64,000 nt of DNA from Gorsachius magnificus (GCA_034008185.1 CM067086.1:33997007-34061006); one strand, 5' to 3'; numbered from the stretch's first letter, positions 1 to 11,630 are shown. Numbers and translations: made by a program. The notes: generated by a model not told the origin, from the letters alone.

Positions 1-2268
1 GTCTCTGTGTATATGTGGACATGTCTAAAAGCATGGGTGTGCATGTGCATACGTGTGTATTCCAGAATTATTTTTCATTTCTGTTTTTGCTTATAGTACA
101 AACAGTGAGCCTGAGGAGCCAGGAGCTGTGGTCAAAATTTCCAGTAACTGTTACCCATTTTGATGCAAGCTGATCACCAGAAAACATAAATGGCTTTATA
201 AGATGCATCTGTCTATAAGAAATATCTATCTATAAGATACATCTATCAAATGTGTAAATGCATTTTTGGCTTTGAGGCTCCCAATATCAGCAGACTTATT
301 TAGAAACTGTGAGCTCTTCAAGGTCACAAAGTATTTTCATGCAGGAAGCAACATAAGCGTTCTGATCTTCTGATGTCCATGATTTGTTTCAGCCATTTAC
401 ACAATACTGCCCATTTTAGTTGAACGGATATTCCCTAGCTACTTTTAGTACAAAGTTTTCCGGTTCTTTATCTGAGGTGTATTCATTTCTCTTTGTAAAT
501 TAGTTGAATAGTGGGGTTTGGGGGAAAACCAACAGGAAAACTTTCTGCAGCTTCTTTGGAATTTTATCCTTTCCACACGTTCTTTCCACCAGTAAGTAAA
601 GCCAGTTGACCTATAACTTTGAATTCAGTATTTAAATAGAGCCAGGTAGTACGTATTTGTTTTACTTTGGGTCCCACCTCACTATTTGAAAACACACTTT
701 TCTTAAATGTGACTTGAGTGTGATTCTTTCTTGTACTTAGTTTTGTAAGAGATTGTTTACTATTCACTTTCTGTGTACTTCAGGAGAGTATCTTCATATC
801 CCTGGAACTTCTTTCCTGCCTGCAGTGGTCAGGCTACAGTATAAGTTTAAAAGTTGCTAAGTATAGAAAAATATCTGTTTAGTAGGTGAGACCTCTGAAG
901 GATTTTCAGCTCAGCTTTTTAGAGGAAAACTGATTTTATTTTTTTGCTGTTATTATTATGGTACTAGGAATAAGGGAGGTAGTCTTTCAAGTAGAAAAAC
1001 ACCTACAATGAGGTATTTCCTCACTGCATCATAAGTTTTACAAGTAAGATGCCTGTAGAGATGTTCACGTAAGAGACCCTCTAAAATATGCTGCATGCAA
1101 TAATACAAAGTGTAATTAATATTAGAATGCAAGTAAAGTTTTATAAGCTGTTGTTTTATCTGACACAACAGGTTCTGGTGATTGCAAATGCTCTGTGGGA
1201 TCTTGAGATTCAGACATCATTAAGCTTTGGAGATGTTGATGGGTTTTTGCCATCAACTTGTGTTAAATTCATATAATGCTGTTCTTGACTGTGGAATGGA
1301 TTTTTGTAACAATACGTTGAAATCTGCAACAGCTTCGAAGTACTTTTGTGCCCTTCATTGCCTAGGGCTTTTAGGGAAGCTCCAAGTCTTGGTAGATATT
1401 GTCAGTGATCCTGTAGCACAGCGTGGAGTAGAGGATACTGCCTTGGGATATGTGGCCATCCTTCAGCCAAGACACCTGATTATGCCAATAACTCACTTGT
1501 AGTCAGTATTTAAAATAACATTTTCTTTTTCATGTCTAATAAATTTCACTGGCATCCAATTGAGTGTATGGCCAAAGTGGATGTTCCTGCTTCTTTTACC
1601 TCTCACAGCTGTCTTTCCCATTCCCCTCTCTTGCATTGGCTTTAGCAACTACATGTCCGCAGGGAGGGAGCATCAAAATAACGGAACTGCACCGATGGAG
1701 GAATCATATTTTTCTTTTGGTGGTTCAATATTCTGTTGTATCGGTGAGTTGATCTAATTCATGTCTGCAGTCATTAGGAAAAGAGTGGACAGAAAGAAAG
1801 AAAAAGTTGTTGGAGGGGAGGAAGAGCAGGCTCGTCCTCTCCTTTCACAGTATAATGTGAAACTTTAAGTGAACCTTGTGACAGTGGTGTTATTTTTAAA
1901 CTTAGAACTGTGAGAGAATTATTGCTGTAATGTGAAACTGCACTCTCGCTGTATCTTCCCAAACATGCAGTTCCTATGACCCTTCTTGGTCTAATCCCTT
2001 TCTCTCCTAAGTGCCCACTTTGCCTTTGTTGCGGGACTTCTAATTGACTTCTAGTATGACTTGCAAGCTGCAACTCCCTTTTTACTCCACAGGCCCTATA
2101 AATGGAGGATCTTTGCAAGTGCTTGGCCTCTTTACTCTCCCTTAATTCAAATTCTAAAATGAGAATCTTTACACCTTTGAGCAGAACAGTCACCATCTGC
2201 CTTCCTAAATCAGTAAGGCTCACTTCAGTGAACTAGAAATCCGTACTCTACTCTTCTGACTCTTGGAA
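1..2268. other. Unique sequence, no gene seen
   Basis: No recognisable exon, RNA gene or transposon. The first 60 bases are TG-rich but imperfect. A 17-bp tandem repeat lies at 197-247. A minus-strand open frame of 149 codons at 1774-2223 is the longest here. It resembles no family I know and has no supporting splice or start context, so I treat it as chance. Confidence 0.6.
197..247. repeat. 17-bp minisatellite, three copies
   Basis: Three head-to-tail 17-base units (197-213, 214-230, 231-247) share the frame TATAAGAnnnATCTnTC. Units 1 and 3 differ at two positions. Unit 2 differs from them mainly in the middle. The array is short and imperfect, so it is probably old and not very variable. 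Confidence 0.8.
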
Positions 2269-2875
2269 CCACAGAATGGTTGAGGTTGGAAGGGATCTCT
2301 GGTCCAACTTCCCTGCTCAAAGCAAGGTCAACTAAAGCAGGTTACTAAGGGATATATCCAGTCAGGTTTTGAATACCTCCAAGGATGGAGACTCCACAAC
2401 CTCCCTGGGCAATCTCTTCCAATGCTCAGTCAGCCTCACAGTAAAACATCTTTTGCTTATGTTTAATTGTCCTGTGCTTCAATTTGTGTCCATTGCTTCT
2501 TGTCCTTTCACTGGGTACCACTGAGAAGAGTCCAGCTCCGCCTTTCCCATCACCTCCATATGAGAGATGCTCCAGTCCCTTAATGATCATCACGGCCCTG
2601 TGCTGGACTCTCTCCAGTATGTCCATGCCTCTCTTGTACTGGAGAGCCCAGAACTGGACACTTTTTTGTCTCACCAGTGCTGAGCAGAGGGGAAGGATCA
2701 CCTCCCTCAGCCTGCTGGTGATGCTCTGCCTAGTGCAGCCCAGGACGCTGTTGCCCCTCTTTGCTGCAAGGGTGCATTGCTGACCATGTTCATCCAGTTT
2801 TGCCTCAGGTCTCCCAGGGTTTTTTCCTGCCAAGTTGCTTTCTAACCACTCAGCTCCCAGTCTGTTCTGGTGCCT
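2269..2875 (-). mobile_element. CR1 LINE, old 5'-truncated copy
   Basis: On the minus strand this reads as the C-terminal part of CR1 ORF2 followed by its 3' UTR. The 3' end lies at the low coordinate, where the plus strand carries the reverse complement of the standard CR1 end (CAGAATGGTTGAGGTTGGAA). The protein-level match covers the region after the reverse-transcriptase palm, with segments such as SREVILPL and GLEHLSY. The copy is well diverged from the young CR1s at 12915 and 44661 and carries a large 5' truncation. Confidence 0.9.
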
Positions 2876-2896
2876 GGGACTAGCTGAAAGCCCCAT
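2426..2896 (-). pseudogene. CR1 ORF2 C-terminal fragment, decayed
   Basis: This minus-strand open frame of 156 codons encodes a decayed part of CR1 ORF2. Recognisable blocks in order are LGAEWLES (about residues 13-20), [33 protein letters not shown] and GLEHLSY. They line up with the tail of the 522-codon frame at 12884-14452. After GLEHLSY the frame departs from the CR1 pattern, implying small indels. No catalytic residues remain, because the palm and endonuclease domains lie upstream and are missing. The first several residues come from flanking DNA. It is an inactive relic. Confidence 0.8.
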
Positions 2897-5800
2897 GCAA
2901 ATTTTTATTTTAAAGATAAGGTCAAATATTTAACAGTTAAGGTTTTTTCCTTGTTCTCTGTGTCGTTGAAATAGAGTTACCAGCATAATGAGGATACTCT
3001 GGAGAAAAAAGTATACTTCTATAAATACTCACAAGTTACACTGAAAAGCAGACTAACAGTTAGCAGCAGTTAGCTGTTCCGTGTCTCAGAACTTAGCCAT
3101 TTCTCACAAAAATTATTCACTAAATCCATCTTGGAATATATTATGCATAAATTCTAGAGGCTTTTTAGGCAAGAATATTTTCTGCCTAATAAACTATTTA
3201 ATGGTACTTTGTATTTCTTGAGCTGGCAAATAGGTATAAATATGCTTGGTTTCAGAGGGAAAGCCTGTCTGATATGTATACACTGTACAGGATCAGGAAC
3301 ACTTTCATGAATAATCCAACTGATCTCAACACAGGAATTCCAATAAATAAATTCTATTCAGTTTTAGGGAAGACTGTAGAGTGGCAGAGGTGGCAACCGT
3401 GGTTGTTTCATTACAAATCTGGTGATATTTGCTATTTTATTTGATTCCCAGCTCCTGGATACAGAATCTCAGTTTTACTTCTAGCATTCTTGGCTGGGAA
3501 AAAAAAAGAATTGAAAAGTTGAAATGACATTTTGAAAATGTAACCAAAACACAAAACCATCTTCATTTTTCCTTCAAGGTGTCTAAGCCAAACTATTTCT
3601 CAGATCTTGATTTCTCAGCTCTGAAATATTCAGATTGGTACTACTGGAATCAGATTGAAAGGTTACTGCTGCCCGGTTCTGTAGGACCATCCACAATGGC
3701 ACTCTGTGGCCAAATCCTCTGATCCCCGACAGCACCACAAGAGTGCTTTAATAGTCTTGATGTACAATGTATAATATCTTCCATGTGTTAGGCCTTGGCA
3801 CACCAGTCTCAGCACTCCTTGGATCCCACCTCAGAGAGTACCCTTGTATTGTATTCCAAGAGCCAGTCCGCTGGTCAGCAAACCCAGAGCAATGGGTGCC
3901 ATGCTCAATACCATCCTAATATTTCCATTCCTGGGATGTTATCACATTCTTCTTCTGGATGTGTTTACGTCAGGAGCAGAGTGTCGCATTCTCATCACCC
4001 TGTGGAGACGAGTGTGCTCCAGAGAGCACACTTTTTGTAAGGTGACCTGCAACATGGATATCTATGAATAGAGGTTGTTGTCACAGTTTACCAGAGAAAC
4101 TCTTGGAGCGAGCAAGCAAAACTGTTATAAAACCAAAAGAAACAAATAACAGGGCCAGTACCTCCAGTCAGGGAAGTGGGATGGCAGGAAGCGCTCCTGA
4201 GGAGGTTGCTGGGTTCCTCACCTTGGGTTTATTCTAGAGCTAAGGTAAAGTTCAGCTTATAGCTCTGAGAAAGAGAAATGGGACACATATTTCAAATAAC
4301 AAGGGGCTTCAGTAGAAGCTGCCAAAAGCCAGACAAGGACTGCTGCTGGAGTTCTTCCTTGAGCAGACCTTAGCCAGGGAGCTCCTACTGTCTTGTGTAA
4401 ATCTCAGTCTGGGGATGGAGCTAGGGTTGGGATGAGAGCACCAAGAAAGCCCAATCTGAGACATCGAGCAGGAAAGGGGCTCACTAGGGTTTGCACAGTT
4501 ATTAGAGGAGAATTCTCCCCGCCACACTAGCTGGCCTGAGTATGTGTCAGTGTCTTGGGCTCAGTGTACATGAATAGTCAAGGTTAAGATTATGGCTCTG
4601 AGCAAGGGAAATCTAAGACATGCAGTAAGGTTTGTGCTCAGAAGAGGTTGCCAGCATAATTTAAAGTAAGGTTGAAAACAAAATAAACTCGTTGTTTCTT
4701 AAAGCTGCATTTAGCATTTTCACAAGATTGTTCATTGGCAGATCTTTTATTTTTACATTTTCTTCCTTGCTTTGCATTACATATCCATACATGATAATGC
4801 ACGACTTATTTTTGCAGTCATGAAACTCACATGAGTCACATCTCTGATAGACCTCAAAGGACCTTGTGCGTGCTAACTGAGAAGCTAAATCCATCTTGCT
4901 TTTCTCAGATGGGTAAAAGAAATTCCACGTCATCAGTTAGTTCTTATTTTTTTATGCAAGGTCTCAGAGTTGTGTGAACTTTAGTTATAGAGGCTTCACC
5001 TACTTCAGGAAGTGGTAGGTACAGCTGATAAAACAATTGAAGGAAAACGAGGCAGAATTTTTCATACAATTTTTGGAACATTAGCATCCTCTGGTAATCT
5101 CATAAGTAGGCAAGCTATATTAATTTCATTTTACAGTTGAGGAAACTAGGAAGGGAAAGATCAAGTGTCTTATTCAAGGACATAGAAATAAAGAACTTTG
5201 GAACTGGCCAAATATTCTCAAAACTCTTCTGTTCCATTTTCTTGCCTATAGACTGTTTCTACAGACAATAGAAGTATTCCACATTTATAAAAAAAATGTT
5301 GTTTAGATATGCGTATAGTCTTAAAAGAAGAAGGGGCTTCCCATATCAGAGCTTGAATTGAATGGATTTGGGTAACACAGGCAAATGAAAAAATTGATTA
5401 TAGCCCCACAAAGATGTAGGGTGCCCTTTCCCTCTGTTGTTATAACACAGGTTAGTAGTTTCTGACTATTTTTGCTCATCTCGAGAGGAGAGGGAAATGG
5501 CAGGATGGCAGCATCTTTTCTTCATCCATTCCAGCACAGCATGACACTGCATAAACAAGCAAAGCTAGTTCCAAGCACTTCTATATTTTAACGGTTTCCT
5601 TTTCTAGGTACTCTAGTTCTTCTTCAGCAGAGTTACTCCCTTTCAGGTTTTCCTGGAGAATTATGCTGACTAGTTAAAATGTCAAAATTTTGAATCTCCA
5701 AACTAATTAGACTAATGACATTTTTCATTTATTTCAAGAAGGTTATGGATCATGGAGAACTAGAAGTGAGGAAACAGAACCTTGTGTACCCCAACAGAGG

Positions 5801-7309
5801 AGATGGGGAGCTGTGGAAAGGTAAGGGGAGTTATGAGACGATTGCTCTGTGATAATGGAACCTGTGGTCTGGCTGAAGGTGGAAAGGAAAGAACCAGATG
5901 AGGAGGAGAGGACTAAGAATGAGTGAGAGGAAAGGAGATAATGAGGATAGTATGGAGGTAGTATAGTCAGACAGTGAAAAGACTAAGCAAGAGAAAAAGA
6001 CAGCTACATCGCAACTGAAAACTGGAGTGAAGGGAGAGGCGGAGGGACGGCAAAGAGGTGAAAGTGGAGAATTCTGCTATTGCCTTCTGGCCAGAAAGTA
6101 ATATGAAAGGCAGTCAAAGGAAGAGGATTAAAATCTGGAAAAGAGCTGAAATTGTAAAAGAGTTATAATGGCTGATGACACAGGAATCTTACCAGAGCAG
6201 TAATTTTAACTTTGACCTTGTGAGTTGTAAATAATATATATCACTTCTGTGAGTGGAAGTACATTATTTCCTATTGATGCCATAGGGGATCTGCTTCTAC
6301 AGTTACTGCAGCAATATATGAGAAGCAGTTTTGTAAATTATCCCTTTTCTTTGTTATGCTCTGCCTCTTTTTCACATTTACATTTTACAGATGCAGGCAT
6401 CCATTTGACACAGTAAAGGAAAAAGACATACACAAGAATTCATCCCTCACTGATTCCTTCAGGAATCTTGATGGATTTTTCTTTCTTAAGAAAACCCCTT
6501 GTTCGAGCATTTTAGATGGAAGAGTATGGATGCTTTTTAGTAGTGATTAAACCGTGCCTGTCAGCTCAGAAAAGCCTCTTTAACTGATGTATCATAGGTC
6601 ATTTTGCCGGTAATTTACGGACAGAAACAGATTATACTATCCATTGAGTGCTTTTTTCATCTTTAGAAGAGGAATTTGTAAGAAGTCTCTGGTGTGGAGG
6701 GCTCTTTGCTATACAAAGAAGCAAAGTCAGCAGGTGTTTCACACCGGAAGCTAATTTTGTTCTGAGGTGTAAAATGAAAATCATTGTAAGGTGAGGAAGT
6801 CCCTACCTTAGCAAGGCATATATACAGCATGCACCTGGATCCTGGAGAAGAAGCAAATAATTATAAATATGAGTGATGTTTGATGAAAGAACTATTCTGA
6901 AACAGCTAGCAGTGTTCAAAGTGGAGACTATTTAGAAAGTCGGAAGAGCCTTGTTCCCACACAGGGCATCGGCTTTGATCTTTAATGTTGTCCCTGTTTC
7001 ACAGTTCAGTATTCAATAGCCAGGAACCTGATTGCTCAGACAGCCCCTACACAGCACGTTTTCTGTAGAAGCTTGCATCAGGCAAAGCTGCCCATTGCAG
7101 AGATGAGGTTCCTACTCCCTCTAGTGCAGCAAGTGCACATTCAGGCACTGTCTGGCATCACTTTTAAAAAAGGGCTCGGTGATCTAAAATAAGTTAAGGA
7201 GTAACAATTTTTGTGATAGAAGTGGAATTAGTTTGTGCGTTGATTTACCAAGAATTCAGGCAAGCTGTCATAAGAACAATACTTCTAAATTGTCCAGTGA
7301 TTTGAGTGC
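2876..7309. other. Unique sequence with a purine-rich block
   Basis: No gene or transposon recognised over 4.4 kb. Short minus-strand open frames at 4309-4527 and 4661-4933 (72 and 90 codons) resemble nothing I know. From about 5745 to 6180 the plus strand is strongly purine-rich, with many GAGG, GGAAAG and AGAAA runs. The remainder is ordinary AT-leaning sequence. Confidence 0.6.
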
Positions 7310-7314
7310 TATGG
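7310..7314. repeat. 5-bp target-site duplication (left)
   Basis: TATGG lies directly before the LTR and is repeated exactly at 7938-7942 directly after it. This marks a single retroviral integration that later collapsed to a solo LTR. Confidence 0.85.
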
Positions 7315-7442
7315 TGTCGTGGTTTAACCTGGCTGGCAACTAAGCACCACGCAGCCGCTCGCTCACTCCCCCCCCTCCCTCAGTGGGATGGGGGAGAGAA
7401 TTGGAAAAGAAAAGTAAGATCCATGGGTTGAGATAGAGACAG

Positions 7443-7448
7443 TTTAAT
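7443..7448 (-). terminator. LTR poly(A) signal
   Basis: The minus strand reads ATTAAA, followed by the C/T-rich U5 part of the LTR. The equivalent signal occurs in the LTR at 9373-9926, which supports it as the retroviral polyadenylation signal. Confidence 0.55.
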
Positions 7449-7459
7449 AAGAGAGAAGA

Positions 7460-7512
7460 ATAACAATAACAATAACAATAACAATAACAATAACAATAAT
7501 AATAATAATAAT
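7460..7512. repeat. (AACAAT)n / (AAT)n microsatellite in LTR
   Basis: Six to seven AACAAT units are followed by several AAT units, all within the solo LTR. The same place in the other LTRs of the window holds ATT/ACT, ATC or GTT/ATT repeats, so this site of the LTR is repeat-prone. Confidence 0.95.
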
Positions 7513-7696
7513 GGTAAGAAAATATACAGAATATATAAAACAAGTGATGCACAATGCAATTGCTCACCACCCGCTGACCAATGCCCAGCCCGTCCTGAGC
7601 CGCGATCACTCCCCCCAAGCCGCAATCCCACAGCCCGAGCTGCGACCACTCTGCCCGCGACCGACCAACCGACTAACTAACCCCCCCGAGCATGAC

Positions 7697-7704
7697 GTTA
7701 TATG
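7697..7704 (-). promoter_or_regulatory. LTR TATA-like element
   Basis: The minus strand reads CATATAAC, sitting between the U3-like conserved core and a G-rich stretch. The same octamer occurs at the matching place in the sister LTR (9606-9613). It is the likely core promoter of the LTR. No activity can be judged from sequence. Confidence 0.45.
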
Positions 7705-7942
7705 CTATGGAATAGCTCTTTGGACAGTTTGGGTCCTAGCTGTGCTGTACTCCCAGCTTGTTATGCACCTGGCCGAGCAGGAGAAGCTCAAAAAGTCCTT
7801 GAGCGGTCTGAGCACTACTTGGCAACAACTAAAAACGTCAGAGTGTTATCAACATTCTTCTGGTAGTAAATCCAAAACACAGCACTATGCTATCTACTAT
7901 GAAGAAAATTAACTCTATCCCAGCCGAAACCAGGACATATGG

Positions 7943-9372
7943 TCCTTAAAGATTCACACTGGCCTAAAAAGTGAGGTGGTGTCCTGGCTAAAACCAAATC
8001 TGAATAACAATGAGGGGCTGGAATTTAGAAGTAGTGTTTCTAAGGTGCCAAAACTCAGGAATTACAAGTCAGACATAGATGCCTCGATCCTCTGTATGGA
8101 AAGTAGATGAGAGACCAAAGATGCAGTGGCTGGAGTGGGTACCTGCCTGCAGGTAGCCTATACGAATTTGGATTTTTAGGAAGGGGAAAAAGTATTCTGT
8201 GCCCAGTGTTAGTGCCTGTCTTTCACTTCCCTGTGCCTGTGCCTGGCATCACTTGCATAAGTGGAGCTGGAGCACTTGTGCACACACATGAGTAAACCTG
8301 CTCTCCTAGTCCTTTCTGGAGTGTGCATGCCTGACTCAAGTGCCTACAAATATTCTTTACATTAACAAAGCAGAGATCCCCATTCACTTCTAAAATGCAG
8401 CAGGTGGTGAACAGAGAGCAGAATTGTTTCCCCTTGCCTTTGCCCTACCACGTTCTATGTTCCTCTTTTCAGCAGAAGTGGAGGGATAGCCAGGATTGTT
8501 AGGGAGTTGTCCTGGAAGGTAGGAGCTGGTGGTTTGAATACCTGCAGGTTGAAGGGTATAAAAATCCTGCTTCTTGGGCAAATGTTTTAGTCACTAAATA
8601 TATAAAAATTGGGCATTTTGTTACTGCTTTGACTGAAGATACTGATTGAACCAGTTCTCTGAATGCACGTGAAGCGTACCATAGGCATACTGGGGGACAT
8701 AAGTGATGCTCTGCCTGGTTTTTGGACTGCAACAGGCTTAAATGAGAACTAGATAACTGGTTATTTGAGCTGGAGCAGTTCTGGGCATGCTGAAAAGCAG
8801 AACTACAGCCACCTAAGGAGTATTCAGGTTAAAAAGGACACACACGCAGAGAGCTGGTACAGCTGCAGATCACGGTTTTCAGCTTAGGCAACTAAGTATA
8901 TCTGTCACAGATGCCATGATTTCTTTCTGGATTGGTCTTTGAATTCTTCTTCATTGCATTTTTATCTCCTAAAAATAACTTCTGCTTTCCAGATAAAAAG
9001 TTCTTGCTCTTTTTATTTCATGTGAGAGGTGACTGTTTTACTTCACAAAGAGGTGAACTGCATCTTGATTCTGTAACACTAACTGCAATTAGCAGTTGAA
9101 TCCAATGCAATCAGTCCACTGAACTGGAACCAATTATATTTCACTGTGCAAAATTCCTTGAAAGCTCTAGAACAGGAATTTTAAAAGAGCCTCCTGACTG
9201 TTTCATGCAAAGTTGTGTAGTTCTGGCTAATTTTTTCTGAAATTGCCAGCCTGCTTTGCTTGCAAATAGCAGCACAAGATTTTAATGGAACGTGTGGACT
9301 ATTTTTCTGCATAAGGTTGACTACTCTTACACTTTAGAGATTGGCGTGTATCACATGCCTGTGGGTAGCTAA
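7943..9372. other. Unique spacer between two inverted LTRs
   Basis: About 1.4 kb of sequence with no retroviral, CR1 or host coding similarity that I can see. Its unique character, with the exact 5-bp duplication around the left LTR, shows that the two LTRs are separate insertions and not the ends of one provirus. Confidence 0.65.
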
Positions 9373-9605
9373 TGTCCTGGTTTCGGCTGGGATAGAGTTA
9401 ATTTTCTTCACAGAAGCTAGCATAGTGCTGTGCTTTGGATTTAGTACTAGAAGAATGTTGATAACACGCTGATGTTTTTAGTTGTTGCCAAGCAGTGCTC
9501 AGACTGCTCAAGGACTTTTTGAGCTTCTCCTGCTCGGCCAGGTGCATAACAAGCTGGGAGTACAGCACAGCTAGGACCCAAACTGTCCAAAGAGCTATTC
9601 CATAC

Positions 9606-9613
9606 CATATAAC
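9606..9613 (+). promoter_or_regulatory. LTR TATA-like element
   Basis: CATATAAC lies just before the G-rich part of the LTR, at the same place as in the sister LTR on the minus strand. Confidence 0.45.
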
Positions 9614-9760
9614 ATCATGCTCGGGGGGGTTGGTGGGTCGGTCGGTCGCTCGGGTACTGATCGCTGCTCGGGACGGGCTGGGCATCGGTTGGCGGGTGGT
9701 GAGCAATTGCATTGTGCATCATTCGTTTTGTATATTCTGTATATTTTGTTATCATTCTCA

Positions 9761-9780
9761 TTATTACTATTATTATTATT
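9761..9780. repeat. Short (ATT)n tract in LTR
   Basis: TTATTACTATTATTATTATT lies just before the poly(A) signal of the LTR. Confidence 0.8.
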
Positions 9781-9787
9781 TTCTCTT

Positions 9788-9793
9788 ATTAAA
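9788..9793 (+). terminator. LTR poly(A) signal
   Basis: ATTAAA is followed by CTGTCTTTATCTCAGCCC and the C-rich U5-like end. This matches the position in the sister LTR. Confidence 0.55.
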
Positions 9794-9926
9794 CTGTCTT
9801 TATCTCAGCCCTCGGCTCTAACCTTTTTTCCCCTTCCCGATTCTCTCCCCCATCCCACTGAGGGAGGGGGGGGAGTGAGCGAGCGGCTGCGTGGTGCTTA
9901 GTTGCCAGCCGGGTTAAACCACGACA

Positions 9927-11630
9927 CTACCCACATACCAAAAATTGCAGTTCAGGCCACTTCTACAAAAATCTCAGAATGCACTGGTTGAGGTCTCATG
10001 TTACTCATCCCTTCCCAAAAAGAAGAAAATACCCGGTACTGAAAGTAATCTGGGAGAAGGTCGGGATGGTAATTTAAGAGTTTCTAAAAGATGATCCAAG
10101 TGCCCGGTAGTGGCTCTAAGTCTAAGTCCATTCAGTCCTCTGAAGACTCTAATTGCTCTCTGTTAGTGCTACTACCAATACCTTCCTTATCCATAGCACC
10201 TACAATCCTAAAGAAGCCCCCAAAGTGGTAGTAACAACAGTGTGGGCCGCAGAACAGCCAAGAGATCACTAGGAAAACCATTTCCTTTCTTTATGTTCTG
10301 GTCATACAGTATATATAGACAAACATTCGTATGGAAGAGTTATGTCAGAAAGTATTGATAACTCTGAACTGTCAGAAATATTTTGCATTTCAAACCAAAT
10401 CAGTTTAATGTTATCATCATCTTTCATTTCCTTAAGTTATTCCTTGTGCGCCTCTCTACAATTTTCTTCCAAGCAAGCCCTTTTTTCTGCTCCCTGTCAA
10501 ACTCCTGTCCCTGGCACCTGGTGGCCCTGGCGCCAGTGGCCATTGTGGACACAGTGGGGACAGATAGTTCTTGTTTTGCCATTAGCTATGACCTTAAGGG
10601 TGATTACATTTTCTTTCCCTTCTAATTTTAAATTATCCCTTATCAGAGGGTTTCTATAATTTATATATCTAATCCCTTCTTAGAGATCTATTTCTGACTG
10701 CTTAATATCATATAAGACACTTTAAACATATATTCTGTTAAATTGATGACCTCCTACCAGTTTTCCGCAAAGATCACACATTATGCATTAGCAATACAGA
10801 TGATGTAATTGCTGCAAGATGCTTTCTCCCCAGCTACTGCCAATAAAAGGGACCCCACTCTCCCTTACAATAAATATTTTATTACCTGGGTCACCTATTG
10901 TGTCATGTGTAGGGACGTGCCCTGGAGGATGTGGGGCTATAGCTCTCTCAAAACTCCCTGTGCATAGCACTTCACTGGCATTCAGTACCATGAGGGAGAC
11001 GGGATGAGACGGGCAATCCTAGCTCATCATCAGTGACATGGCATTTGGATGAAAAAACAAAAGAAAAAGGTGGTTTTAGTTATAGGGTTGTGGTGGTCGT
11101 TATGGTCTAACTTGTGAAGAGAAGAGAATATCTTTTATTAGATCATGTGAGATGGCTGGAAAAACAGATGGGCTTTAGACCACACGGTTTAGTAATCAGA
11201 AGCCTAACTTTGGGAACCATTTCACAACTTTGGGAGCCAAACATTAAAATAGCAAAACAAGCTAGAAAATGAAATGAGAGCTTCAGTTTGGCAGCCATGT
11301 TCCTTTCCACCAGCTTAGCCCCTCTCCAAGAATTCCTGATGTGTGCTGCAGGTCTTCTACAAGCGAGGGGCTGTTCACAGCAACAGCACATTTTCAAGTT
11401 CTTAATTTCAGTTCTTAATAACTTCCATTTCAGTTTGTAGATTCAGGCTTTGGAAAACAAATGCAAATGGCCTAGGTGGCTGTACCTGGAGCCAGGTACC
11501 TCAACTGCTTCCTCTCTCCAGATCTTTCTTACTCAGGCTGAAATATATCAGCTATGGCAATGTCAAAGATGGTTCTCATCACTGTCAAGAAGAGCTGGAG
11601 CTGAGCAAAACAAATGCATGTGCAGGCAAA
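9927..11630. other. Unique sequence, no gene seen
   Basis: No transposon or gene recognised. Overlapping short frames at 10342-10659 and 10383-10625 are in different phases and resemble no family I know. Confidence 0.6.

Larger units (their letters stand above)
7315..7937 (-). mobile_element. Solo LTR of an avian endogenous retrovirus
   Basis: This is a 623-bp LTR in minus orientation. Read on the minus strand it starts TGTCCTGGTTTCGGCTGGGA at 7937 and ends CCACGACA at 7315, giving the TG...CA termini of LTRs. A perfect 5-bp duplication (TATGG) flanks it. A TATA-like element and a poly(A) signal are present in the expected order. An (AAC/AAT)n tract lies near the poly(A) signal. No internal retroviral sequence adjoins it, so LTR-LTR recombination is the likely origin. 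The 5-bp duplication is typical of ERVL-type elements, but I cannot assign the family firmly. It is closely similar to the LTR at 9373-9926. Confidence 0.93.
9373..9926 (+). mobile_element. Solo LTR, same family, plus orientation
   Basis: This 554-bp LTR starts TGTCCTGGTTTCGGCTGGGA and ends CCACGACA. It matches the reverse complement of 7315-7937 closely by eye, including a stretch of about 100 bp with essentially no differences (around 9495-9600). It is shorter because a G-rich segment of some tens of bases and part of the microsatellite are missing. No clean 5-bp duplication is visible: the flanks are GCTAA on the left and CTACC on the right. No internal retroviral sequence adjoins it. It is probably a solo LTR whose duplication has mutated. 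Confidence 0.92.

Noticed and set aside
1774..2223. 149-codon minus-strand open frame
   Set aside because: No domain, motif or splice context. A few frames of this size are expected in 64 kb of random sequence.
7380..7649. Leucine- and tyrosine-rich minus-strand frames over the LTR microsatellite
   Set aside because: Translations of the (GTT/ATT)n tract, not proteins.
7315..9926. The two LTRs as ends of a single provirus
   Set aside because: They are in opposite orientation, the left one has its own exact duplication, and the interval has no retroviral sequence.
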